A DNA stretch of 64,000 nucleotides from Acidobacteriota bacterium (lineage in GTDB: Bacteria > Acidobacteriota > Terriglobia > Acidiferrales > UBA7541), in assembly GCA_003167215.1 (NCBI GenBank), contig PMTV01000014.1:236287-300286 (forward strand). The letters run 5' to 3'. A program made the translations under genes and the position numbers. Within the stretch, counting starts at the first letter, position 1; each line of letters begins with the position of its first letter. Below, piece by piece: positions 53,687 to 62,166 of this stretch. The notes beneath the pieces are model-generated. The model was not told the DNA's origin, ran no database searches, and was given only the letters and a program-made list of their open reading frames with translations.

Positions 53687-54886
53687 CTAGAGTTGCGCGC
53701 GACGCATCATGTGCGTTGACTCCATGGGTTGTGGCTTCTCAATTGTGATCGCGACGCTCATCTCCGAGCCCTTGCGAAGGATCCCGAGGCTTACCGACTT
53801 TTCGTCCGTTTTGTCGCGCAACTGCTGCCGCAGCTCGCCCAAAGAACTGACCGGCTTGCTGTCTATCTTGATGATGACGTCGCCGGCCTTCAGTCCCGCT
53901 TTGTCAGCTGCAGTCCCTGCACGAACTTCGCGCACCAGAATCCCGCCGCCTTCAGGCGCGCCAAAATAAGCTCCCAGTTGCCCGGAAAGGTCTTCGGCGC
54001 TTATTCCCAGCAGAGGCGTGCGCCCGTCCATCGCGCCGAAAACCTCCGGCCCGTCCAGACGAAGATCAAAGTTCGGCGTCGCCACCGCATACGCGGCGTC
54101 AAAATCCCGCATCTTTCCTCTCATTTTCTTTTCCAGCAGTGCGCTGCGATCGCCAAGCTCTACGGAAATATTTTGTGCTGCGCCGTTTCGAGAAATCGCG
54201 AGCGGGATATTCCGCCCCGCTGGCGTCTCGCGTACCAGCCGGCGGAACTGCACGGTGCCCTCCACCGCTTGTCCGTCATACCGAGTGATGACGTCATGTT
54301 CCTTCAAACCAGCTTTCGCTGCCGGGCTATCCGGTTCGACGTCAATCACCTCGACTCCGCGCACTTCCGAAAGTCTCAAATCCTTGGCCTTGTCGGCGGT
54401 CACTTCGCCGATTTCCACTCCCAGCCATCCGCCGCCCTCATCCGAAAAAGAGCTGAATACTTTCGGCTCCTGGCTCCAAACCTCAGCCGCCTTATCCTGC
54501 GCTAATGCCGAAAGCTCGTCGGCGTGAGATGCGAACTCTTCTGCGCGGGCCTGCCACTGCCTGCCCGCAACCTGGGCCGAGAGACTCTGCAGTTTCCCGA
54601 GCTCCGGTGCGCTCATCTCGACCTCCTTGGCGATCTCGTCCTGAAGATTTGCAAGCTGCAACTGCAGTTCCTGTTCAGTAGTACGTTTGGCGTTGCTCAA
54701 TAGTTCCGTTAATGTTGTCGAATCCGGGCACGCTTCCGCCGGTCCGGAAGGAACAGGCGAAACGGGCGTGGCGGCTGGAGTCTTGCCTTGAGTTTGGGAT
54801 TGGCCGTTGAGCGTTCCCGGCGCGCTGCCCAAAGCCAGTAGTAACACGCCTGCAAACGCGAGGTTCGAGCACACCAAGTTCTTCAT
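53687..54886 (-). CDS. Exported double-PDZ protein
   Basis: A periplasmic protein of 399 residues from the ATG giving MKNLVCSNLAFAGVLLLALGSAPG; GAGGAGG lies 6 bases upstream, and a longer frame is not used. It has a helical coiled-coil-like part (about 65-130), then two PDZ domains: WLGVEIGEVTADKAKDLRLSEVRGVEVIDVEPDSPAAKAGLKEHDVI and LLGISAEDLSGQLGAYFGAPEGGGILVREVRAGTAADKAGLKAGDVI. No protease domain is present, so a DegP-type catalytic function is absent. It could be a sensor or scaffold near the ECF system. Confidence 0.85.
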   Translation of the reverse strand: MKNLVCSNLAFAGVLLLALGSAPGTLNGQSQTQGKTPAATPVSPVPSGPAEACPDSTTLTELLSNAKRTTEQELQLQLANLQDEIAKEVEMSAPELGKLQSLSAQVAGRQWQARAEEFASHADELSALAQDKAAEVWSQEPKVFSSFSDEGGGWLGVEIGEVTADKAKDLRLSEVRGVEVIDVEPDSPAAKAGLKEHDVITRYDGQAVEGTVQFRRLVRETPAGRNIPLAISRNGAAQNISVELGDRSALLEKKMRGKMRDFDAAYAVATPNFDLRLDGPEVFGAMDGRTPLLGISAEDLSGQLGAYFGAPEGGGILVREVRAGTAADKAGLKAGDVIIKIDSKPVSSLGELRQQLRDKTDEKSVSLGILRKGSEMSVAITIEKPQPMESTHMMRRAQL

Positions 54887-54917
54887 GTAGTTCCTCCTCA
54901 CTCGAAAGTTGCGCCCC

Positions 54918-55727
54918 TCAGACGCCTGGCCGCTGCAGGAACAGGTGAATGCCGCCATTGATTGTACGAACTGAAATCTGGCCCCCGCCGGCTCCCAGCT
55001 TCGCTTGAAACGCACGAGCGCCTGGAGATCCCGCGGTCGATGTTACCGGCAACTCCGAATACACGTCGCCGTTCATGCTTAGCACTTTCAAATTCGCCCG
55101 TGCAGTAGAAGGCAATCCCAGCACTACGGAGCCGTTGACCGTCTCAAGATTCATGGGACCGCCGTCAGACAATTGCCGCAGCTCCAGGCGCACATTTCCA
55201 TTTGTCGTTTTTTCGCTGAACCGCCCCGTGCTCTCGGTCACTTCCACATTCCCATTCACCGACCGCAGTTCGCCGCTGCCTTCCACGCCGCGCACAGTCA
55301 CGCTGCCGTTGACCGTTTCCACGTTGCCCAACAGCACGCGATACGGCACATGCACGTGATACTCGACAGCTACCTCAACCCCCTGGCCTTTCGGATAACA
55401 CGTATGCACCGCGACCTGCCCGGGTTTACTGTCGACTTCAATCTTGACGAGTTCGAGGTCGTGTTGGTCGCTCTGCGCCGTTTTCACCGCGCTCACTTCC
55501 ACTTCGTCTCGTTCCCACCCGTCTACGTGAACCGACCCGTTCACGTTTTCGAGTAAGAAGCTCCCGCCAGGCGGTAGCGGATACGTCTGCTTAAAAAGTT
55601 CGTCAGCCGCAAAACAGCGGAGGGAAATACAAAAGAGTCCGGCCAGCAACAAAAATACCGTGGCCGCAACTTTGATTGGCCGTTGCAAGTAGGATTGATA
55701 CCGAAAGTTCCGCATCGTCGTTTGCAC
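54918..55727 (-). CDS. DUF4097-family exported protein 2
   Basis: A 269-residue protein with a signal-like helix (IKVAATVFLLLAGLFCISLRCFA). The rest has beta-helix repeats with an NG turn: FLLENVNGSVHVDG, VETVNGSVTVRGVEG, SVNGNVEVTESTG, TTNGNVRLELRQ, TVNGSVVLGLPS and SMNGDVYSEL. The asparagine-glycine turns and the 18-22 residue spacing fit a parallel beta-helix. It lies 32 bases upstream of the PDZ gene on the same strand. Confidence 0.85.
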   Translation of the reverse strand: MQTTMRNFRYQSYLQRPIKVAATVFLLLAGLFCISLRCFAADELFKQTYPLPPGGSFLLENVNGSVHVDGWERDEVEVSAVKTAQSDQHDLELVKIEVDSKPGQVAVHTCYPKGQGVEVAVEYHVHVPYRVLLGNVETVNGSVTVRGVEGSGELRSVNGNVEVTESTGRFSEKTTNGNVRLELRQLSDGGPMNLETVNGSVVLGLPSTARANLKVLSMNGDVYSELPVTSTAGSPGARAFQAKLGAGGGQISVRTINGGIHLFLQRPGV

Positions 55728-55834
55728 AGTACGCCCCCTTCAAACTCACTTCCTTCCCCTGTGAACGTTCGGCCCGCCTGCGGCCGGGAATCCTCTCGCC
55801 TGCCTGGGCGTATCATGACCCTTTACTGCTCAGG

Positions 55835-57235
55835 CTACGGCGCACTCTCATGCGATTGCGATTGTTCTAGTAGCTGCAATTGCAATCGAACCTTTTCATC
55901 AAGCTGTGCCATCTGTTGCTTGTAAAGCAGCACTTGTTTAGCGGCGTCACTTGCGACCACGCGAATATTGCCCGCCACCGTGCGCAGATGCAGAATCTCT
56001 CCGCCGCCATTCAGCGGGCCCTCGGCGCGAGCCAAATGCCCGCCGTTCGACGCGGCGTCAAAGCTCATCTTGAGTTGGAACGCGGGATCGACAATCACGC
56101 GGTGCTCATCTCCCAATTGAACTTGGGCGTCAATCGTCACCGGCATTTGCCGCGGGATATACACCACGATATCGCCATCATCCGATTGAAGCTGGCACTG
56201 GCTCGGCGACTTTACTGGCCCGACAAACCACGCCGTTATCAGACCAGCTCCTGTGGAAGCCTTCACAGCGCTATCCACTTGCGTCAGATAAATGCTGCCG
56301 CCCACCGTCTCGAGGTCCGTCGGGCCCGACACGCGCACCACCCGTATTCCGCCTCCGCCCGTCTTCGCACGCACCAGACCCGTCGTTTCTCCCACCTCGA
56401 TTTGCCCGCCGGTTGTCTCCGCATTCAGCTCATTCCCCGAATGTTCCACCGTCACATTTCCGCCGCCCGTGCTCAATCTTGCTATGCCTTCCACAGAGGC
56501 CATACGAATATGGCCGCCGCTCGTATGGAGCGTCGCTCCGCCGGAGACCGCACCGGTAGTGATATGGCCGCCGCCTGTGTTGGCGAATAATCCCCCTGCG
56601 ACGTTCTTGACCGTGATGTGTCCGCCACCGGTTACCAGCCGCGCCTTGCCACTAACATTTCCTGCCATGATGTTGCCGCCCGAAGTTAAGACTGTCTCGG
56701 TTCCGTCAACGTTGTCGCTATCGATATTTCCGCCGCCCGTGGAAAGTTCCAGGCTATAGCTCTTCGGCACGTTGACAGTCACGGTCACCCACAGCCGTCC
56801 GCTGGACCCGCGCAAAGTCTGTCCACGCAAATAGACGCCTTCGGGAGTCTCGTGTGCGCTGACTGAAAAACTTTTCAGTAGTTCTTTCGCGTCTTTCTGG
56901 GAAGAGTCTGCCTCCAGATGAACCGTGTAATCAATTTTGCCGGAATTCTGGGTGTGGATGACGATGTTGCCGAGATCGAGCACCAGGTGAATTCGCCGGC
57001 CGTCGCTGGTTGGAATTTCGCCCCTTAAATCGGACTTGAGCCGCGGGCCGGATTGGGAGCTGTCTGGTTTCCGGTTGCCGTCGCGGCCGGCAGCCGCATA
57101 AGTGGACGCTGGGAGGCCAGCAAGAATTAGCAAAAGAACAACTGCCGGCACACAAGTAAGGAAACAAGCGGAGAACGCACCGAAGTATTTTCTCGCAGCG
57201 CGCTGGGGCGGAAGAGCAAGCAATGCGCTTTCCAT
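55835..57235 (-). CDS. DUF4097-family protein 3 with 18-residue repeats
   Basis: A 466-residue exported protein. An N-terminal helix (LTCVPAVVLLLILAGLPASTYA) is followed by the DUF4097-like part. From residue 166 to 327 nine repeats of exactly 18 residues follow, each starting TGGG, TSGG or TTGG, then a tenth diverged one. The C-terminal 120 residues hold a further beta part and a coiled coil (KQVLLYKQQMAQLDEKVRLQLQLLEQ). It starts just two bases past the stop of the anti-sigma factor on the same strand, so it is part of that transcript. Confidence 0.85.
   Translation of the reverse strand: MESALLALPPQRAARKYFGAFSACFLTCVPAVVLLLILAGLPASTYAAAGRDGNRKPDSSQSGPRLKSDLRGEIPTSDGRRIHLVLDLGNIVIHTQNSGKIDYTVHLEADSSQKDAKELLKSFSVSAHETPEGVYLRGQTLRGSSGRLWVTVTVNVPKSYSLELSTGGGNIDSDNVDGTETVLTSGGNIMAGNVSGKARLVTGGGHITVKNVAGGLFANTGGGHITTGAVSGGATLHTSGGHIRMASVEGIARLSTGGGNVTVEHSGNELNAETTGGQIEVGETTGLVRAKTGGGGIRVVRVSGPTDLETVGGSIYLTQVDSAVKASTGAGLITAWFVGPVKSPSQCQLQSDDGDIVVYIPRQMPVTIDAQVQLGDEHRVIVDPAFQLKMSFDAASNGGHLARAEGPLNGGGEILHLRTVAGNIRVVASDAAKQVLLYKQQMAQLDEKVRLQLQLLEQSQSHESAP
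56201..56740 (-). repeat. Ten tandem 18-residue beta-solenoid repeats
   Basis: Residues 166-345. Units 1-9 are exactly 18 long, for example TGGGHITVKNVAGGLFAN, TGGGHITTGAVSGGATLH and TSGGHIRMASVEGIARLS; unit 10 is diverged. Each begins at a Thr with a glycine turn followed by two beta strands. One turn per unit fits a regular beta-solenoid. Confidence 0.85.
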
Positions 57236-57236
57236 T

Positions 57237-58310
57237 TTAGAACTTTTGTCGCGGGCCTAGATCGCGAATCGCAGCCGCGCTTTGAAGCCGAATGTATGTG
57301 CTGGGATCCTTCTGCATGCGGTCGCGTAAAACGGCGAGCATGTGGCCGTCAGATTCCACCTGCCCTTTCGCTGCCATCTCCCGCAGCGCATTGATTGCTT
57401 CCACACGCACGCCGGGGTTTTGATCGTCCACTAGCGCATCGAGCAGCGTCTGTTGGATGATGTCCTGCGGCTCCGCGCCGTCCAGCGCTTCCAGAGCTTT
57501 CAATCGCACCGCGGCATTACGGTCCGTGTGTACCGTCTGGCAAAGTGCCGCGCGGACATCCGCATCGTTGTTCCGAATGCGAAGCAGCTCGACCGCGTTC
57601 ATGCGCACATCCGGGTCGAAACGCTGGCTGTTGTCTAGAAAATAAATTAGAACGCGTTTCACTTCGTCGTCATTTACAGTTCCCTGCACCGTGATCGGCT
57701 GCCGCGCCCTGAGCTGCAGTTCTACCTGTGGCGGCTGATTGTTGCTCGACGGAAACACGTTGATCCCGGCCACATCGGCCGTGTGCAGGTCCAGCGGACT
57801 CAAAGAAGAATCTCCGGCATCAGCCGGAGTCGTTGCTCCCGTAAGCGTACTCGCCGAATTCGAAGTCCCGGATTGGCTGGCGCTGTTCGGAGCAATGGAG
57901 TGTCTCACAAACTTCGCCCCCAGTATTCCCACCGAGAAACCAATCACAAGAAGCAAAGCAGCGCTCCACGCCGGCGCCGGTGAAATCCAACTCCCGGGCA
58001 TCCATGTGCTCACGGCCCGTCGCAGCCAACCACGCTCTTCTTCCTGATCCAGAGCATCTTCCAGACTCGCTCGGCATCCACCCAGCAAAGCCGCGTCTGG
58101 CTCCCTGCGATTCGAGGAAAGCAGCGCAAGCAGCGCATTCTCTTGCGCCAGCATAGTGTTGCAATTCTCGCAGTGCAGGAGATGCTCGTTCATTTCCGCC
58201 ACTTCCGCCGCATCGAGCTCGCCCGCGGTAAATAGCGTCCAACGCGGCCCAAATTCTTCGCACTTCTTACCCGATTTATTTCCGTGCTGCTCCGGCTGCA
58301 TTCTTTTCAT
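57237..58310 (-). CDS. Anti-sigma factor 2 with HEAT-like repeats
   Basis: A 357-residue protein with a zf-HC2 motif near the N-terminus (Cys17, His43, Cys47, Cys50; HLLHCENC) and a membrane helix at about 115-133 (SAALLLVIGFSVGILGAKFV). The extracytoplasmic part has a Ser/Thr linker of about 70 residues, then alpha-helical repeats like PDVRMNAVELLRIRNNDADVRAALCQTV and NAAVRLKALEALDGAEPQDIIQQTLLDAL, DQNPGVRVEAINALREM, typical of HEAT/PBS-type repeats. It follows the ECF factor by 24 bases. A HEAT domain on an anti-sigma factor is unusual. Confidence 0.88.
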   Translation of the reverse strand: MKRMQPEQHGNKSGKKCEEFGPRWTLFTAGELDAAEVAEMNEHLLHCENCNTMLAQENALLALLSSNRREPDAALLGGCRASLEDALDQEEERGWLRRAVSTWMPGSWISPAPAWSAALLLVIGFSVGILGAKFVRHSIAPNSASQSGTSNSASTLTGATTPADAGDSSLSPLDLHTADVAGINVFPSSNNQPPQVELQLRARQPITVQGTVNDDEVKRVLIYFLDNSQRFDPDVRMNAVELLRIRNNDADVRAALCQTVHTDRNAAVRLKALEALDGAEPQDIIQQTLLDALVDDQNPGVRVEAINALREMAAKGQVESDGHMLAVLRDRMQKDPSTYIRLQSAAAIRDLGPRQKF

Positions 58311-58334
58311 CCTCGCTTACCAAACTTGTTGAGC

Positions 58335-59135
58335 CTACCTCATTCCGTCCAGGCTGGCGCGCAGCTTTCGAGTCGCGCGAAACAGCGAATTTTTCACCGT
58401 TTCCTCGGAAGTTCCCAACATGTCCCCGATGACTCGCAACTTCAGCCCTTGATAATGCTTCATCTCGAACACCATTCGCTCTCGCGGAGAAAGCCGCTCC
58501 AGCGCCGTCGCGATATGCTCGCCCAATTCCTGCCCTAGCAAATTTCTTTCCGGATTCGCAGCTGCTCTCATCTCCGGCTGGCGATCGAAGAAATCTCGCG
58601 TCCCGCCTTCTGCTTCTTCCGGCACCGGCGCCTGATCCTCACGCCGGCTCGTGCGACGCCGCAAATGATCGAGCGCCACATTCGTCACAATCCGGTAAAG
58701 CCAGGTGTAAAAGCTGCACTCAAACCGAAACCGGTGCAAATTCCGGTAAACCCGCAAAAAACTTTCCTGGTAAATATCCCGCGCGTCTTCCGGACGCTTC
58801 ACCAAATTCAACGCCAGACGCAGCACTTCGCGGTCAAAGCGCCGCACCAGTTCCTCGAACGCCAGGCGGTCTCCCGCTTGAGCGCTCCGCACGAGTGCTT
58901 GCTCTTCCGCAAGCTTCACCGTCGCTGCCGCGCGCGCATCACCTTCAAATGCGACGCTCATCCCCATGGTGTTTACCGCCGGTTTAGATTCGCTTCCGAC
59001 CGCTTTTTCGGATTCGCGAACCCCGCTTTGCCCGGCATCTGGCCTTTCTGCGAGATTCGGATAAATAGACGGCTGCGCTGGCCGTTGGTGAGCACCCGCG
59101 GACGTTGATTTCCCACTATCGGACATTAGCCCCAC
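58335..59135 (-). CDS. ECF sigma factor 2
   Basis: A 266-residue sigma factor. An N-terminal extension of about 75 residues precedes region 2 (FEELVRRFDREVLRLALNLVKRPEDARDIYQESFLRVYRNLHRFRFECSFYTWLYRIVTNVALDHLRRR); region 4 is EHIATALERLSPRERMVFEMKHYQGLKLRVIGDMLGTSEETVKNSLFRATRKLRASL. The GTG start is favoured because AGGGA lies 6 bases before it; a near ATG 9 bases downstream is possible. The anti-sigma factor follows. Confidence 0.92.
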   Translation of the reverse strand: MGLMSDSGKSTSAGAHQRPAQPSIYPNLAERPDAGQSGVRESEKAVGSESKPAVNTMGMSVAFEGDARAAATVKLAEEQALVRSAQAGDRLAFEELVRRFDREVLRLALNLVKRPEDARDIYQESFLRVYRNLHRFRFECSFYTWLYRIVTNVALDHLRRRTSRREDQAPVPEEAEGGTRDFFDRQPEMRAAANPERNLLGQELGEHIATALERLSPRERMVFEMKHYQGLKLRVIGDMLGTSEETVKNSLFRATRKLRASLDGMR

Positions 59136-59141
59136 AGCTTG

Positions 59142-59160
59142 TCCCTAATTGCGATGCGTC
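59142..59160 (-). promoter_or_regulatory. Element 5' of ECF sigma gene 2, copy of the first
   Basis: On the minus strand GACGCATCGCAATTAGGGA lies 6 bases before the GTG. It matches the element before ECF sigma 1 in 17 of 19 positions. Here its TAGGGA part can act as Shine-Dalgarno, but in the first copy the spacing of 18 bases is too long for that. Confidence 0.55.
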
Positions 59161-59272
59161 ATTGCTGTAATCTGCTGCAAAGCAAGCTCTTAAAAGCCTA
59201 GGCGATTCAGCAATCCGCTCTTCTACAGTTGCGCGAATTAATCCGGAAATTGAATTGCACGGCGTGCGCCAA

Positions 59273-59485
59273 TCAGAGCTTTCCGCCCAATCGGATCAAT
59301 CCATACACCGCCAGACAGATCACGAAATCGATCAGGCTGCCCCAATCCAGAAGAAATCCTTGGTGTCGAAGCGCCTGCGGAAGATGAGGAACCAGCGAAA
59401 AATAGTAAATTGCATTACCCAAAAGAATGGCTACAGTATATTCGATCCATCGCCGAAGGCTGACTCCGAGAAATTTGCGTTCCAT
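59273..59485 (-). CDS. Small two-helix membrane protein
   Basis: Not recognised. A 70-residue protein with two hydrophobic stretches (WIEYTVAILLGNAIYYFSLV and LIDFVICLAVYGLIRLGG) separated by a loop with LPQALRHQG. No clear Shine-Dalgarno lies before the ATG. The composition supports a real membrane protein, but length makes it uncertain. Confidence 0.5.
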   Translation of the reverse strand: MERKFLGVSLRRWIEYTVAILLGNAIYYFSLVPHLPQALRHQGFLLDWGSLIDFVICLAVYGLIRLGGKL

Positions 59486-59562
59486 GAGCTTTGCGTCGCG
59501 TGTCGGCAGCTAATAAACAAATATAGAGTAGCCGGTGCAAGCCGATGGGAAGTAGAGAAGGT

Positions 59563-59844
59563 TCAACCGCGTGCCGCAGTAGCGAATCTTTCTGTAGACC
59601 GAGCTTTGGCTTTCGCGGCTTCCTCTTCTCGATTCCTAGGCGATGAATTCGTTTGCAGCGAACGGAGAAACAGGCTCGATATTTCCGCGATTTCATCCAC
59701 GGCACCCTGAAACGCAGCTTCGTTTGCCTTCGACGGTTTGCTGAAGCCGCTGATCTTCCTCACGAATTGAAGCGAAGCGTTCCGAATCTCCTGTTCAGTA
59801 ACGGGCGGATCGAAATTGAAAAGAATCTTGATGTTTCTGCACAT
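59563..59844 (-). CDS. DUF2277 family protein
   Basis: A 93-residue protein starting MCRNIKILFNFDPPVTEQEIRNASLQFVRKISGFSKPSKANEAAFQGAVDEIA, the typical DUF2277 pattern. GAGGTG lies 7 bases before the ATG. The function is unknown. The last about 25 residues are polar and variable. Confidence 0.88.
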   Translation of the reverse strand: MCRNIKILFNFDPPVTEQEIRNASLQFVRKISGFSKPSKANEAAFQGAVDEIAEISSLFLRSLQTNSSPRNREEEAAKAKARSTERFATAARG

Positions 59845-60142
59845 TAGCTGTCACCTCAAGATGTCGCAACTCTCGACTTGCGACCGCAAAAGACGATCCC
59901 TTCTTATCTGGCAAGACCTGGAAGCATATTCCAAGGATTGCCTCTTTCGGCATTCTACACCGTCTTTTCTCGCGCGAAAGTCGCGCACGGGGTCGGCCGC
60001 CTTGCCTCATGACCTGTTCATTAATCTAACTCATTGGATAATCGGGTAGCTCTGCTGTCTTGTATGTTCTGAGCCGAAACAACTACCCTTGAAAAGCTAA
60101 AAGCTAGAGGATGCGCCGCTCGTCAAGCAACGGAGGTGGGTC
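59845..60142. other. Intergenic gap of about 300 bases
   Basis: No gene, hairpin or clear promoter was recognised between the divergent DUF2277 and membrane-protein genes. Short open frames here lack Shine-Dalgarno and family support. Confidence 0.5.
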
Positions 60143-60379
60143 TTGTCCTACCAGGAAGCAGACCGAAGGACTATGTGGCTCTTACCTTTGAGTGGACTCG
60201 TCTCGGGGCTCGCGACGAGCGTTCTTATGCGCCGTTTCGGACAGGTTCAGCTGTTGGATGGAATTGTCTTTGCTTTGTTGCTGGTAGGGCTGCTTGGGCA
60301 TTTTGGGAATCCTACACAACCTTTGGAAAGCCGCGGTATTGATTGTAGTTACTACAGCCGCGTACTTTTTTGCGTTTGA
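60143..60379 (+). CDS. N-terminal membrane-protein part (possibly frameshifted)
   Basis: Not recognised. A TTG start has GGAGGT 5 bases upstream. The frame encodes MWLLPLSGLVSGLATSVLM and VQLLDGIVFALLLVGLLGHF, two hydrophobic stretches, then loses membrane character (GNPTQPLESRGIDCSYYSRV) and stops. The next frame begins inside it and restores hydrophobic sequence, so the two are perhaps one gene of about 250 residues broken by a single base around 60294-60310. If real as it stands, it would be a 78-residue protein. Confidence 0.5.
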   Translation: MSYQEADRRTMWLLPLSGLVSGLATSVLMRRFGQVQLLDGIVFALLLVGLLGHFGNPTQPLESRGIDCSYYSRVLFCV

Positions 60380-60899
60380 AGTGGCGTTCGGACTCCAGCT
60401 TGAGCATCCCGATATCGTGCCAAAAGCCGAACAATGGAGAGAACCGGCGTCTCCGATCGCACTTTTTGTCGGCGGATTAGTAGGCGGATTTATTGTATTC
60501 GGCGCGTTGATCATTTTGTTTCGGCCAGGGAAGAGTATGGGAAGTCTGGTGTTGAAGGTGTTAGTGGGGACAGTTCTTAGCGGAATATTGGGGGTTGTTG
60601 GGTGGGCGCTTCGGTCATCAGTAGGCGCCGGAATTTGGCATGTCTTTCATATTTTCCACCTTACCCCGAGTTGGGAGTTGAGCCCGCGGGAATGGTACGG
60701 TGACGAATACGACTACGGAGAAACGAGCCGTATGTATTCGATCTATGTTGTATGGCAGACCGGGGTCGCCGCGGTCGCGGCAGTGATGCTTCGCCCCATG
60801 AGTGCCCCGCTGAAGTCCGAGGCCCTACATTCAAATCCTCATTCTGCGGTCCCAGGAAGCAGCGCGAAGGGTCGGCCGCCCGCTTTCTACAAGTCCTAA
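60294..60899 (+). CDS. Multi-pass membrane protein (C-terminal part?)
   Basis: Not recognised. The frame opens at a TTG with only weak GGTAGGG upstream and runs 201 residues. Four membrane helices are likely: LWKAAVLIVVTTAAYFFAFEV, IALFVGGLVGGFIVFGALIILF, LVLKVLVGTVLSGILGVVGWAL and IYVVWQTGVAAVAAVML. It overlaps the 3' part of the previous frame by 86 bases. It could be a separate coupled gene or the rest of a broken one. Confidence 0.55.
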   Translation: MGILGILHNLWKAAVLIVVTTAAYFFAFEVAFGLQLEHPDIVPKAEQWREPASPIALFVGGLVGGFIVFGALIILFRPGKSMGSLVLKVLVGTVLSGILGVVGWALRSSVGAGIWHVFHIFHLTPSWELSPREWYGDEYDYGETSRMYSIYVVWQTGVAAVAAVMLRPMSAPLKSEALHSNPHSAVPGSSAKGRPPAFYKS

Positions 60900-61005
60900 C
60901 TTTTCTCAATCTAGAGTCTGACTCTGCGCATCAGATACGTGATCGCGTTTACGTAATCGCGTAAGTCGCGAGCACCGCGATTGTAAAAAGGCCAAAGGAG
61001 ATTTT

Positions 61006-61746
61006 ATGTCTACATTAAATAAGAAAGTAGCACTCGTCACCGGCGGCTCGCGTGGTATTGGGGCCGCGATCGCGAAGCGTCTGGCCGCTGATGGAGCGGT
61101 CGTGGCCATTACCTACTCGAAAGACGCAAACGCCGCCTCTTCGATTGTCAAAGCGATTGAACAAGCAGGCGGAAAAGCCGTCGCGTTTCAAGCCGACGCC
61201 GCGGACGCCGATGCAGTTAGAGCCGCGGTCGAGAAAACCGTCACCACACTCGGCAGGATCGACGTGCTTGTGAACAACGCCGGCACCGCCATTCCGAAAA
61301 AGTTCGAAGACGCCACGCTCGAGGAACTGGACCGCGTGTTTAACATCAATGTCCGCGGCACAATGATCGCCACACAGGCCGCTCTGAAGCACATGAACAA
61401 CGGCGGTCGCATCATCATGATCGGCTCCTGCGTCGGCGAGCGTATGATGACGCCCGGTTTGGTCCCCTACTCGGCCACCAAGGGAGCCATCAAGATGTTT
61501 AGTCAGGGGTTGTCCAGAGAGGTGGGCAGCCGCGGCATCACGGTCAACAATATCCAGCCGGGTCCGATCGACACCGACTTGAACCCTGCTGCAGGCGAAT
61601 GGGCCGTGCCGCAAAAAGCCGCCACAGCGCTCAACCGCTACGGAAAAGTTGAGGAGGTTGCCGCGCTAGTCGCATTCGTTGCCGGCCCCGAGGCGTCCTA
61701 TATCACCGGCGCCAACCTGACCGTCGACGGCGGCACGAACGCCTAA
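61006..61746 (+). CDS. Short-chain dehydrogenase/reductase (FabG-like)
   Basis: A classical SDR of 246 residues. The cofactor motif TGGSRGIG is at 12-19, NNAG at 90-93, and the catalytic residues Ser141, Tyr155 and Lys159 (YSATK). The end YITGANLTVDGGTNA is standard for FabG-like proteins. AAAGGAG lies before the ATG. The substrate is not known; with no fab genes near, a fatty-acid role is not implied. Confidence 0.93.
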   Translation: MSTLNKKVALVTGGSRGIGAAIAKRLAADGAVVAITYSKDANAASSIVKAIEQAGGKAVAFQADAADADAVRAAVEKTVTTLGRIDVLVNNAGTAIPKKFEDATLEELDRVFNINVRGTMIATQAALKHMNNGGRIIMIGSCVGERMMTPGLVPYSATKGAIKMFSQGLSREVGSRGITVNNIQPGPIDTDLNPAAGEWAVPQKAATALNRYGKVEEVAALVAFVAGPEASYITGANLTVDGGTNA

Positions 61747-61797
61747 CTGAAACCGATCACGCAAAGGGGCTCTCGACGGAGCCCGCCGCGGAAACGA

Positions 61798-62166
61798 TCA
61801 GAAGGCGAAAGGAACACCGATTGTCGGAGCGAAGTTGCTGTGGTGGTTATAGGGGACGCCGGGGCCGTGAGGAATGGCGATGGCCAGACCGCCGTCCACG
61901 TAGGAATACGCAATTCCGGCAAAACCGTCGAAACGCTTGGTGAAGTGATGGTCTAGATAGGTTGACACCTCGTTGAGGGTGCCCGCGCAGGAAGCGCGGA
62001 AACCGGCTGAGGCCGAGCACTCCGGCGGAAGACGGAAGTCATTCTGCCGCTGTTGATACCAGGACAAAGTGACGTCGGTTTTGCTGCGGTAAGTGTATTT
62101 CACGCCCGTCCACCAGATATTCACCAACTTCTCAGAATCAAGATTGTTGTCTTCGACCCCGCTCAT
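61798..62166 (-). pseudogene. 3' remnant of an outer-membrane barrel protein
   Basis: A 122-residue frame with alternating beta-strand character (NIWWTGVKYTYRSKTDVTLSWYQQRQNDF, FDGFAGIAYSYVDGGLAI) and a terminal Phe (TIGVPFAF), as in porin C-termini. It is far too short for a barrel and has no signal peptide; the upstream bases read as another gene on the opposite strand. It is probably the end of a porin-like gene cut by a rearrangement. Family assignment is by pattern only. Confidence 0.5.
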
